From positions 1 through 64,000 of IMG/VR virus record IMGVR_UViG_3300025910_000007: DNA of 64,000 nt; one strand, given 5' to 3'. The position numbers were made by a program, and so were the translations under genes. Under the pieces are notes generated by a model, which saw only the letters and a program-made list of their open reading frames with translations, ran no database searches and had not been told where the DNA came from. Every line of letters begins with the position of its first letter. The first letter of the stretch is position 1. Positions 57,550 to 64,000 of this stretch are shown in pieces. Source of the stretch: a virus.

Positions 57550-57759
57550 TCACTGTGGACAATTCACGTCGATGGCCACGATGCGGTTGCGCTCGCTGTA
57601 GCGGCCGACGAAAACGGTGCGGGCCTTTTCGATCATGGTCTGGTCGGTATCGTCGGCCGTCTGCTGGACGAAGACGTAGCGGTTGCGGAACTGGCCATTG
57701 ATCTCAACAGCGACCCGCACGCGGCGGCATACGCCTAGGATGGTAGATTGGTGGTTCAT
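57550..57759 (-). CDS. Small phage protein, unknown
   Basis: The start at 57759 (MNHQSTILGV) overlaps the upstream stop (ATGA), giving 69 residues. RRVRVAVEINGQFRNRYVFVQQ is a beta-rich core. No family is recognised. Confidence 0.5.
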   Translation of the reverse strand: MNHQSTILGVCRRVRVAVEINGQFRNRYVFVQQTADDTDQTMIEKARTVFVGRYSERNRIVAIDVNCPQ

Positions 57760-58184
57760 GGGTTGCTCCTGAACAAAGTGTCGGTGCTGCCGCCGCAGTA
57801 CGACTCCGGATCGCTCCGTTTCAAATAGCGACGGTAGCGAACTGCCGGCAGATGCAGGAACGTCAGCACGTGTTCGATCAAATCTCGTTTGAACAGTGCC
57901 ACTTCGCGGGACTGTGGATAGCCGGATACCCACGTCGCCCGCCACGGCAGCCGTTTCTTCAGGGCGTCGATGACTGCTGACGGGACGTAGCGCAGGAACG
58001 CCACTTTGCCCAGCCGCGGTATCGCGAAGAAGTCCTCTTCGTACATCAGCCCGGCCTCTTCGGCATGGTCACATGCCACCAGCCAATCGCCAGGTGCGTA
58101 ATCCTTCGCCTTGGGGTTGGCTTTCCTCTTGGCTTCGCTCGCGGCCCGCAACGCTGCCTTGACTTCAGGGGTCATCTTGCTCAT
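57756..58184 (-). CDS. Phage protein with basic N-terminal helix, unknown
   Basis: The start at 58184 (MSKMTPEVKAAL) gives 142 residues. A Lys/Ala-rich helix is followed by YAPGDWLVACDH and LGKVAFLRYVPSAVIDALKKRLPW. No domain is recognised. Confidence 0.5.
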   Translation of the reverse strand: MSKMTPEVKAALRAASEAKRKANPKAKDYAPGDWLVACDHAEEAGLMYEEDFFAIPRLGKVAFLRYVPSAVIDALKKRLPWRATWVSGYPQSREVALFKRDLIEHVLTFLHLPAVRYRRYLKRSDPESYCGGSTDTLFRSNP

Positions 58185-58194
58185 CGTCGTTCCC

Positions 58195-58557
58195 TCAATC
58201 AGACACGCGGTGCCAGACGCCATGCATTTTAACGCGGGTGATGCCTTCCACAGCGACGGAGCGGTAGCCATGCTTGGCCATGTCGAAGATCGTCAGCAGT
58301 CCCTTGTCGGTGGGATCGTAGGCCATACCCCGCCCGTTGACATAGGCATGGACACCGATGCGGCCGTTGTACAGCCGCAGTTCGCCAGTGGAACGCTTGA
58401 TTGCTTCGACTGCGAACACTTTCCCGCCCGAACTCAGAATGAATTCCACGGCCTGCTGACGACTGACCGTAGGGCCGCAAACCGCCTGGTGGGCAGCCAG
58501 GTCGGTTGCGTTGAACAGGCCCCCACAGTGGGGGCAGGGATTGCTGAAGAGGTCCAT
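58195..58557 (-). CDS. Zinc-finger phage protein
   Basis: The start at 58557 (MDLFSNPCPHC) gives 120 residues. CPHCGGLFNATDLAAHQAVC is a C2HC-type finger at the N-terminus. A beta-rich domain follows (GRIGVHAYVNGRG). DNA or RNA binding is likely. Confidence 0.6.
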   Translation of the reverse strand: MDLFSNPCPHCGGLFNATDLAAHQAVCGPTVSRQQAVEFILSSGGKVFAVEAIKRSTGELRLYNGRIGVHAYVNGRGMAYDPTDKGLLTIFDMAKHGYRSVAVEGITRVKMHGVWHRVSD

Positions 58558-58582
58558 CGGAATCGTCTCCGTTTCATGGACG

Positions 58583-58807
58583 TTAGCGGGCCACGTCAAA
58601 CATTTCGTCGTCGAATGCTGTCATGCACCAGCGGCCTGACCAGATGATGCGTGCCGGGCATATTTTGCCGCCCACTTCCAGCCCAGGATGTTCCGAGATG
58701 GCGGTGATGGGGTGGGAGCCTCCCAGTGCGAAAATTACGTCGTCGATCTTGAGCGATTTGCCGCAGCGGCGGATCGGCGGTTGCGGTTTGTTGTAAGGGC
58801 TCATCAT
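58583..58807 (-). CDS. Small phage protein, unknown
   Basis: The start at 58807 (MMSPYNKPQPP) follows AGGAGAACG and gives 74 residues. It is beta-rich with a cysteine pair and no recognised domain. Confidence 0.5.
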   Translation of the reverse strand: MMSPYNKPQPPIRRCGKSLKIDDVIFALGGSHPITAISEHPGLEVGGKICPARIIWSGRWCMTAFDDEMFDVAR

Positions 58808-58856
58808 CGTTCTCCTGTGTAACGGAGGAAAGGGAAGCAATCGAGTCGGTTTGAAT

Positions 58857-59042
58857 TCAGCGCGGTCGCGGAAGGCATTCAAATCGCTGGTCACCTTCTT
58901 TCCACGGACGGCTTTCCTTGACGAACTGAATGTTCACAATGCGCCGCAGATTGTTCTTCGCATGCGCCGCGGTATCCCCCCAAGACACGTAGGTACGTTC
59001 AGCACCATCTGGCATCTCAACCGTGATTGTCCATCGTCGCAT
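58857..59042 (-). CDS. Small protein driven by promoter element P3
   Basis: The 61-residue protein (MRRWTITVEMPDGAERTYVSW...) is a beta hairpin followed by a helix. Element P3 and a leader almost the same as that at 47.2 kb lie upstream, with AGGAGAACG as ribosome site. It is probably an early gene; function unknown. Confidence 0.6.
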   Translation of the reverse strand: MRRWTITVEMPDGAERTYVSWGDTAAHAKNNLRRIVNIQFVKESRPWKEGDQRFECLPRPR

Positions 59043-59086
59043 TGCGTTCTCCTGTTTTCGTTTCCTTCGGTGCTCCCAACGTTCTT

Positions 59087-59115
59087 AATCTTACCGTCAG
59101 GTAAGAATAAAGCAA
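59087..59115 (-). promoter_or_regulatory. Promoter/operator element P3
   Basis: The minus strand reads TTGCTT (59110-59115), 16 bases, TAAGAT (59088-59093). The inverted repeat is perfect here: TCTTACC-TGAC-GGTAAGA. It is the rightmost of three copies and probably drives the leftward operon from its upstream end. Confidence 0.77.
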
Positions 59116-59144
59116 GCCCAAACGGTAAGAATTTCTGAAATAAT

Positions 59145-59381
59145 TTACCCCTTGTCTGGTAAGGACTTACGCGGTGGATGATACCCTAGCGGCCGTCCCC
59201 GTTGGCGCGGGATCGCTGCAAAATGCTCAACGTCCAAGGCGGTAAAGAAGAGCATCGAACGATGGCCGATCTCCAGGCGTTCTATGGCCCGCAGTCTCCC
59301 CGCACTAACGAACTGCCGTACCCGCTGCTTCGACACCCCCAGCATCTGCGATACCTCGCGCGTCGTCAGCAACTGGTTCAT
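59145..59381 (-). CDS. Excisionase/MerR-like HTH regulator
   Basis: The start at 59381 (MNQLLTTREVSQM) gives 78 residues. LLTTREVSQMLGVSKQRVRQFVSAGRLRAIE is the HTH_17 excisionase-type winged helix. The tail is basic. It is the first leftward gene next to the divergent control region and may bind the P elements, which is a guess. Confidence 0.78.
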   Translation of the reverse strand: MNQLLTTREVSQMLGVSKQRVRQFVSAGRLRAIERLEIGHRSMLFFTALDVEHFAAIPRQRGRPLGYHPPRKSLPDKG

Positions 59382-59523
59382 GACTGACCCCTGAATTAAA
59401 TCTAACCGGACGCATAGATTATACCCGATCAGCAAGAAGGGGTAAAGGAAACCTAGCGTCGCTCCCGCAACAACGTTAGAATAAGGTTCCAGCAAACCAA
59501 CTCAGGGGAGGTCCGCACGACCA
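59382..59523. promoter_or_regulatory. Divergent intergenic control region
   Basis: This 142-bp gap separates the leftward HTH gene from the rightward terminase. It contains AT-rich stretches (around 59396-59430), a CGTTAGAATAAGG segment resembling part of the P elements, and GGGGAGG ahead of the terminase start. Individual promoters cannot be fixed by eye. Confidence 0.45.
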
Positions 59524-60345
59524 ATGGCCGCCAAGTCGAAGACATCCAAGGCTAAAGGGAAACGCCCGGGAAGAAAGTCAGCCAAGGCAGCCCGTCCCAG
59601 GGTACGCCCTGAGATACCTGTTACGCTGAACGAACAGGTGTCCCCGGTATCGGTCCCAACGCCGGAAGAGATTGACAATCTGTCCGATGGGGAATTATCC
59701 CCAAGACAGAACGCTTTTATCCTTCATTACCTCAATGGCGTGCCCGCTACAGAAGCGTATCAGTTAGCAGGGTTCATCACGAAGTCCTACTCAGCTGCTG
59801 CTGCTGGTGCATGCTACCTTTTAAAGTGCCCTAAGATCTATAGAGCGATCAGGGCATGGTTCGTGCAAAGGACTGAACGAGTAGAGATAGACAAGGACTA
59901 TTTGATCGCAAAACTGGTGGAAAATCTGGAGCGATCAATGCGTGCCCGCCCGGTGTTTGACGCATTGGGGCACCCTACGGGTGAGTACCAGTACGAGGGC
60001 AATGTAGCCAATCAATCGGCCAAGTTGATCGCGCAGATGCTGGGGATGATTCAACTCAACGTCAATCATCGCGGCAAGGTCGACGTAGATCATAGCGGTC
60101 AGGTCGGCCACGCCCACCTGCACGCCCACGTAGAAATGAACGGCAAGAAGGTGCTGTTGAAGGATCTGACCCCGGAAGAACGGCTGACGTTCTGGAACCT
60201 GGCCAAGCGCCTGCAAGCAGAAAAGAACGGGGATACTGAACCGATTACCGTTCCTGCTCTACCAGCACCGGAAATCGCCCCATCTTCTTCAACGCAGCAG
60301 GAGTCCCCTCATGCCGCGTCGCAAACGTCTGAAACCTCTTCCTGA
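59524..60345 (+). CDS. Terminase small subunit
   Basis: The 273-residue protein has a basic N-terminus, then LSPRQNAFILHYLNGVPATEAYQLAG (HTH of Terminase_2), and VEIDKDYLIAKLVENLERSM. It would recognise packaging sites and stimulate the large subunit, which must lie beyond the right edge. The acidic/Ser tail is disordered. Confidence 0.83.
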   Translation: MAAKSKTSKAKGKRPGRKSAKAARPRVRPEIPVTLNEQVSPVSVPTPEEIDNLSDGELSPRQNAFILHYLNGVPATEAYQLAGFITKSYSAAAAGACYLLKCPKIYRAIRAWFVQRTERVEIDKDYLIAKLVENLERSMRARPVFDALGHPTGEYQYEGNVANQSAKLIAQMLGMIQLNVNHRGKVDVDHSGQVGHAHLHAHVEMNGKKVLLKDLTPEERLTFWNLAKRLQAEKNGDTEPITVPALPAPEIAPSSSTQQESPHAASQTSETSS

Positions 60346-60556
60346 ACACCCCCTCATTCCCGCCGTCCGTTTAGCCATTGATGCCCTGTTACGCAAACGC
60401 GGTTTCTGCCTGTTACGTCGGCCCAAACAGGGAGAACCGATCTGGCAGCGGGCAGGGATACTTTACCGCCAAAGTGCAGCCGTTCTGACGTTGGACCCGC
60501 ACGACGTCGAGGATGCGGCCTATCTGGAAACGTTGCGGGCGGAGGGTTATGAATGA
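60311..60556 (+). CDS. Small phage protein, unknown
   Basis: The 81-residue protein overlaps the terminase gene by 35 bases and its stop overlaps the acetyltransferase start. It is basic at the start and acidic at the end. No family is recognised. Confidence 0.55.
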   Translation: MPRRKRLKPLPEHPLIPAVRLAIDALLRKRGFCLLRRPKQGEPIWQRAGILYRQSAAVLTLDPHDVEDAAYLETLRAEGYE

Positions 60557-61047
60557 ACGCCATCAAAAGTCAGCTGCATCTACGCTGGATGATCCGCCGG
60601 GATATGCCGGAAGTGCTTCAAATCGAACAGGCATCTGAGACGGCCCCGTGGACGGAAGAGACATTTCTGCATACCTTACGCGGCCGCAACTGTATCAGCT
60701 TCGTCACCGAGATGAATGGCAAGGTCGTCGCATTCATGGTCTATGAGTTGAGCGAGCACCACCTCGAAATCCTGCGTGGCATAGCGGTACATCCATCCCA
60801 GCGCCGGCAGGGCATCGGTGCTGTGATGATTGCGAAACTGGCCAGCAAGCTCTCCGCTCATCGACGGACGCGCATCATCACCACGGTACACGAGACGGAT
60901 TTGCCGCGGCAGATGTTCTATCGTTCGCAGGGCTTCAAGGCGGTTCGGCTGCTGCGTGGGTACTTTGGCGAAGCGGATGGCTACGTGCTGGAGCGGTGTG
61001 ATTACCCGGACGAATATTGGCGTGGGGTAGCGGAGGTGCTGGAATGA
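60553..61047 (+). CDS. GNAT acetyltransferase (RimI-like)
   Basis: The 164-residue protein has the acetyl-CoA-binding motif IAVHPSQRRQGIGAVMI and a RSQGFKAVRLLRGYF beta bulge, similar to RimI. The target is unknown; phage GNATs may modify host proteins or nucleosides. It is coupled to neighbours on both sides. Confidence 0.83.
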   Translation: MNAIKSQLHLRWMIRRDMPEVLQIEQASETAPWTEETFLHTLRGRNCISFVTEMNGKVVAFMVYELSEHHLEILRGIAVHPSQRRQGIGAVMIAKLASKLSAHRRTRIITTVHETDLPRQMFYRSQGFKAVRLLRGYFGEADGYVLERCDYPDEYWRGVAEVLE

Positions 61048-61262
61048 ATGACGTGGCAATGTCAGTAACCAGTGGCATCGATCTGGAAGAGGCTGGTGCG
61101 AACGTCAGCAAGATCGTGGCCGACAAGGTTAATGCCATGTGTGGTGAGTTGACGAAGAAGATGGGCGTGGGCTGGATTATGGACGCCATGACGCAGGTGC
61201 CGCTGAATGTACTGGGGGCGTCGGTATTGCTCATCACTATCGTCGGCAGGAAGGTGAATTGA
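61044..61262 (+). CDS. Small membrane-anchored protein
   Basis: The ATG overlaps the acetyltransferase stop. The 72 residues are helical with a hydrophobic C-terminus (VPLNVLGASVLLITIVG), probably one membrane segment. Function unknown. Confidence 0.5.
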   Translation: MNDVAMSVTSGIDLEEAGANVSKIVADKVNAMCGELTKKMGVGWIMDAMTQVPLNVLGASVLLITIVGRKVN

Positions 61263-61540
61263 TGAACGACAAGGTCTACATCGTACAGGGCGAAACGGGC
61301 GAATACGATGATGCACAGAACTGGTACGTCGCTGTTTATTTGGACAAGAAAGCCGCCGATCATGCCTGTCGGGAATTGAATGATTGGTGCGTCCGCAATA
61401 GGGTGGGCGATGACTGTCATGAGCGGGATTCACTGTCATACGCCGAGCGGCAGAAGCTGCAATGCCCGTTCGATCCCAACTGGCGGGCCAGTGCCTACGG
61501 GATGAGCTATGCGGTGGTCGAAGTACCGTTGCGGGGGTAG
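61262..61540 (+). CDS. Phage protein, unknown
   Basis: The 92-residue protein reads MNDKVYIVQGETGEYDDAQNWYVAVYLDKKAA and LNDWCVRNRVGDD, a pattern seen in uncharacterised phage proteins. It ends before the hairpin-repeat region. Function unknown. Confidence 0.55.
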   Translation: MNDKVYIVQGETGEYDDAQNWYVAVYLDKKAADHACRELNDWCVRNRVGDDCHERDSLSYAERQKLQCPFDPNWRASAYGMSYAVVEVPLRG

Positions 61541-61554
61541 GCGGGCGGACGATA

Positions 61555-61708
61555 TTTAGTTTGTTTAATGGTTGTTTACCATTAAACAAACTAAAGGATA
61601 GGATTCATTAGTTAGTTTAATGTAGCGGCAACATTAAACTAACTAAATCTGCCCTTGTCATTAAACAAACTAAAGGATAGGATTCATTAGTTAGTTTAAT
61701 GTAGCGGC
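61555..61708 (+). repeat. AT-rich hairpin array with 50-bp direct repeat
   Basis: A 50-bp segment at 61580-61629 recurs exactly at 61659-61708. Hairpin 1 pairs 61555-61570 with 61580-61595 (16 bp). Hairpin 2 pairs 61608-61622 with 61632-61646 (15 bp). All arms are versions of CATTAAACAAACTAA, so several alternative hairpins are possible. The array is the only noncoding stretch in this rightward block and lies ahead of the ParB-like gene. It may be an attenuator or a protein-binding or partition site. Confidence 0.7.
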
Positions 61709-61765
61709 TGCGTCGGATTGGCTTCTGGCGGCGGCCGACGGTACTCCTACAATGAAAGGATCGCA

Positions 61766-62599
61766 ATGGGCAGCACTACGCAGAAGAAGAACAAGCCCGC
61801 ACCGTTTCGCATTGATTTGGAAGACGTCATCGAAGATGAATACTTGCAGCAGCGGGCCAAGCTGTCGGAGGTTACGATTGCGGAATACACCGAGATGCTC
61901 CAGGCCGACAAGGAATTCGACTTCCCGCCGGTTACGGTGTACTGTGATCCGTCTGACGCCACATGGTTGGTCAATGGGTTTCATCGCCTGCACGCCTACC
62001 GAAATGCGGAGCGTCGCAACATGCCAGTAAAGATCATCAAGGGGACGAAGCGTGAGGCATGGCTGTATTCTTTGTCAGCCAATGCCAAGAACGGGCTACG
62101 TCGTACCAACGCGGACAAGCACAAGGCCGTCTACTCAGCTTTGGAAGATGAGGAGTTGTGGGGCTGGACGGATACGCGCATCGCCGAATTGTGCGGGGTC
62201 AGCTCGTCTTTCGTTGGGGAAGTCCGCCTGAAGGTGGCCGAAGATCATGGACGGAAGTCCCCGACTGAGCGGGAAGGCAAGGGCAAAGGTGGCGGCACGC
62301 AGAAGGTCAAGGTCGGCAATCAGGGCAGGCCGAAGGCTGCCACTTCAGCAGGATCGGTGCCAGAGCAGAACAATGGGGAATCCTCACAGATAGTAGTCAA
62401 GCTGAATTCAAGCCATTTGCAATTGATCGACAAAATGTCTGAAGGCTTTACATCGTTGAGCGCCTACATCATTACCAACGACGCCGCTCGTCAGCGGTTG
62501 GCAGTTTTGCGGAAGCTCTTCGATCGATTGGTCAAACCATTCGACAAGGCAAAGCCGGCCACTGGAACTACAGGAAAGGATGAGGAGGAATCTGAATGA
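61766..62599 (+). CDS. ParB-like protein
   Basis: The start at 61766 (MGSTTQKKNKP) follows AAAGGA and gives 277 residues. The N-terminus has the ParB/Sulfiredoxin-like VNGFHRLHAYR and the KHKAVYSALEDEELWGWTDTRIAELCGVSSSFVGEVR HTH. The hairpin array just upstream could be a binding site. Possible roles are partition-like, CTPase or nuclease. Confidence 0.75.
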   Translation: MGSTTQKKNKPAPFRIDLEDVIEDEYLQQRAKLSEVTIAEYTEMLQADKEFDFPPVTVYCDPSDATWLVNGFHRLHAYRNAERRNMPVKIIKGTKREAWLYSLSANAKNGLRRTNADKHKAVYSALEDEELWGWTDTRIAELCGVSSSFVGEVRLKVAEDHGRKSPTEREGKGKGGGTQKVKVGNQGRPKAATSAGSVPEQNNGESSQIVVKLNSSHLQLIDKMSEGFTSLSAYIITNDAARQRLAVLRKLFDRLVKPFDKAKPATGTTGKDEEESE

Positions 62600-62799
62600 C
62601 CACAGAACCCAACATTACCGAAGTACAAATCGCCCACGTCCAGCCGGGCGACGTCATCGTCTACCGCAGCCCTACCGCAATGTCCCCTGAAGATGTCACA
62701 GCCGTCGGGGATCGACTGGCCGAAATCTTCCCGGGTCACCAGATTGCGATACTGGATGAGGGCGGCGAACTGCAAGTCCTGCGGCCGGAGAAGGAGTAG
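62596..62799 (+). CDS. Small phage protein, unknown
   Basis: The 67-residue protein (MTTEPNITEVQIAHVQPGDVIVYRS...) is coupled to the ParB-like gene by an ATGA overlap. A ferredoxin-like beta-alpha layout is possible. No family is recognised. Confidence 0.5.
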   Translation: MTTEPNITEVQIAHVQPGDVIVYRSPTAMSPEDVTAVGDRLAEIFPGHQIAILDEGGELQVLRPEKE

Positions 62800-62802
62800 C
62801 CG

Positions 62803-63348
62803 ATGGGTACGTTCACGATTGAATGCCCGACACCGATTCAGGCACAATGCGGCATCAAGGCTCGTGATCTATCGCCGGGCTGGGACGGTTATGTCATGCC
62901 GTACCGTGACCGGCAGGAACAGGTAGTGGTTGGTACGCCGTCCGATGATGATACCGCATGGCTGGAAGAACTGGTGAAGGTTGAAAAACTCGTTGCGGAA
63001 GCGTTGCTTTGCGCAGGAAACATGTGCGATCATGAAACGTCACCGTTGTACGGCAAGCTGCGTCTAGCTACTACGCTATTGGGCATGCTCTGTGGTGTAT
63101 GGGCAAAGAACAAGGTGGCCCATCGCAATAACTCAGTTGCGGTGAAGGCCCCTATCGAAGGAAGCCCCAAAGTAGGTTCACGCTGGTGGGATTGCAACAG
63201 TGCTGTCGTGGTCGTGCGGAGCGTTGAAGAACACTACGGCGCTACCTATGTCAATTACACCTGGCGCGATGGCCGGGTCGGTTACACCATACTGGATCAT
63301 TGGCATGAGGCCAACGGCAAGCCCAACTTCATCCCCGTCGAATGGTAA
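62803..63348 (+). CDS. Phage protein, unknown
   Basis: The 181-residue protein has GSPKVGSRWWDCNSAVVVVRSVEEHYGATYV near the end and a helical middle. The N-terminal 60 residues are beta-rich. No family is recognised. Confidence 0.5.
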   Translation: MGTFTIECPTPIQAQCGIKARDLSPGWDGYVMPYRDRQEQVVVGTPSDDDTAWLEELVKVEKLVAEALLCAGNMCDHETSPLYGKLRLATTLLGMLCGVWAKNKVAHRNNSVAVKAPIEGSPKVGSRWWDCNSAVVVVRSVEEHYGATYVNYTWRDGRVGYTILDHWHEANGKPNFIPVEW

Positions 63349-63446
63349 GGTTCTGTCGCTACTGTCTGGGCTGGTTCTTCGTACTGGCAGCGGTATTCAT
63401 GATCTCCCTCGCAATTCTGCGGGCCATCTATCTCTTCAGGCACTAA
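63342..63446 (+). CDS. Very small membrane protein
   Basis: A 34-codon ORF starts in the last codons of the upstream gene. Residues 8-27 (LGWFFVLAAVFMISLAIL) form a single membrane helix with basic flanks. It could be a holin or spanin-like piece, but evidence is weak. Confidence 0.4.
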   Translation: MVRFCRYCLGWFFVLAAVFMISLAILRAIYLFRH

Positions 63447-63447
63447 C

Positions 63448-63723
63448 ATGGGCCGACCTGCCAAGCCAAAACATCCCGGTTGCGTTTGTTGTGGCGCCCG
63501 CAAACGGACGAAGCAGCATTGTCGTAAATGCGCCAAGGCGTTCTCACTCAAGGTCGCATCACGGCAGCAAGTGATGATTGCAGAAGGCCGTTGCCCAACG
63601 TGCGGCGAACTGAAGACAGGGGCCAACAAACGATACTGCATTGACTGCGCCTGCAAGGTGAAGATAGCGGTCAAGGCATGGAAGGAAAGGCAGAAGGTGG
63701 GGACATGCTCGAATTCACCGTAG
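63448..63723 (+). CDS. Zinc-finger protein, unknown
   Basis: The 91-residue protein has CVCCGARKR...HCRKC and CPTCGELKTGANKRYCIDC, two CxxC pairs around basic residues, suggesting a nucleic-acid-binding zinc ribbon. It starts one base after the small membrane ORF. Confidence 0.55.
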   Translation: MGRPAKPKHPGCVCCGARKRTKQHCRKCAKAFSLKVASRQQVMIAEGRCPTCGELKTGANKRYCIDCACKVKIAVKAWKERQKVGTCSNSP

Positions 63724-63956
63724 CCGTTCGTGGGAGTGATGGAGCCGTATTTCATCAGGACAGGACTAGAATTTCGCAATTGGTTCGTTTGGCTTATGAA
63801 TCAGCCGACAAATGGCGGTACATCATTCGGCAAGTGACCGAACACCGTCGTTCCTGTCGGATACGGCTCATTGTGGGGTATACCGGCTGTCGATACGCTC
63901 CGGTATGGAAGTATGAGGAAATGACCATCCGTGTTCGCGATGAGGAAATACCATGA
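63705..63956 (+). CDS. Phage protein, unknown
   Basis: The start at 63705 (MLEFTVAVRG) follows GGTGGGG and overlaps the upstream gene by 19 bases. The 83 residues are beta-rich with many arginines. No family is recognised. Confidence 0.5.
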   Translation: MLEFTVAVRGSDGAVFHQDRTRISQLVRLAYESADKWRYIIRQVTEHRRSCRIRLIVGYTGCRYAPVWKYEEMTIRVRDEEIP

Positions 63957-64000
63957 CACCAGAAGAACGGGCAGCAGCAATTGTGATCGGCATAAGCGTC
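63953..64000 (+). CDS. Partial gene at right edge
   Basis: ATG at 63953 overlaps the upstream stop (ATGA) and opens MTPEERAAAIVIGISV before the window ends. Too short to identify. Confidence 0.4.
   Translation, partial: MTPEERAAAIVIGISV

Overview
The window is one contiguous stretch of a large double-stranded DNA bacteriophage genome, probably infecting a planctomycete. A tail module lies at the left end and packaging genes lie at the right. About 52 kb between them is read leftward as tightly overlapping replication, recombination and modification genes. The host inference rests on TIGR02996-type LADWLEERGE segments (near 14.2 and 26.5 kb), which are best known from Gemmata-like planctomycetes, on cysteine-rich tail modules, and on a CsrA gene. 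It is an inference, not a match to a known genome.

Layout. 1-6.5 kb (+): carbohydrate-binding tail protein (partial), a 1338-residue tail protein, and small accessory proteins including a KTSC protein. 6.5-7.1 kb: a terminator for leftward transcription and two tRNA genes whose halves appear to be in permuted order. 7-19.6 kb (-): small phage genes, an SbcC-like ATPase split into two genes, its SbcD-like nuclease, a polymerase-like protein, a TSCPD protein and a nuclease-like protein. 19.6-21.4 kb: a Tas-like gene flanked on both sides by 36-bp-period dual-repeat arrays, read here as a TIGR-Tas system. 22.7-36 kb: RecA-like ATPase, tRNA-like cluster, SSB, UvsY-like mediator, clamp loader, methyltransferase (frame broken), helicase, family A polymerase, MazG-like protein, thymidylate synthase, UDG-exonuclease fusion and sliding clamp. 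37.9-44.1 kb: seven coupled micro-ORFs with poly-G tracts, two DpdA-like genes, and folE, queC, queE and queD for 7-deazaguanine DNA modification, with csrA. 44.1-59.4 kb: a long unknown protein, DnaB-like helicase, helicase-loader candidate, RNase H, DnaG-like primase, polynucleotide-kinase-like protein, SNF2 helicase, a sigma-like factor, one tRNA and an excisionase-like regulator. 59.5-64 kb (+): small terminase, GNAT acetyltransferase, ParB-like protein and small genes.

How it works together. The phage carries most of its own replisome (helicase, primase, polymerase and proofreading in separate genes, clamp, clamp loader, SSB) and recombination set (RecA-like, UvsY-like, SbcCD). It should make preQ0 and insert it into DNA through DpdA, which would protect against host nucleases. 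The Tas locus would add RNA-guided activity. Three near-identical promoter/operator elements at 47.2, 47.8 and 59.1 kb suggest coordinated expression of small, probably early genes. The strongest candidates for new biology are the two-array Tas locus, the permuted tRNAs and the G-tract micro-ORF array beside dpdA.
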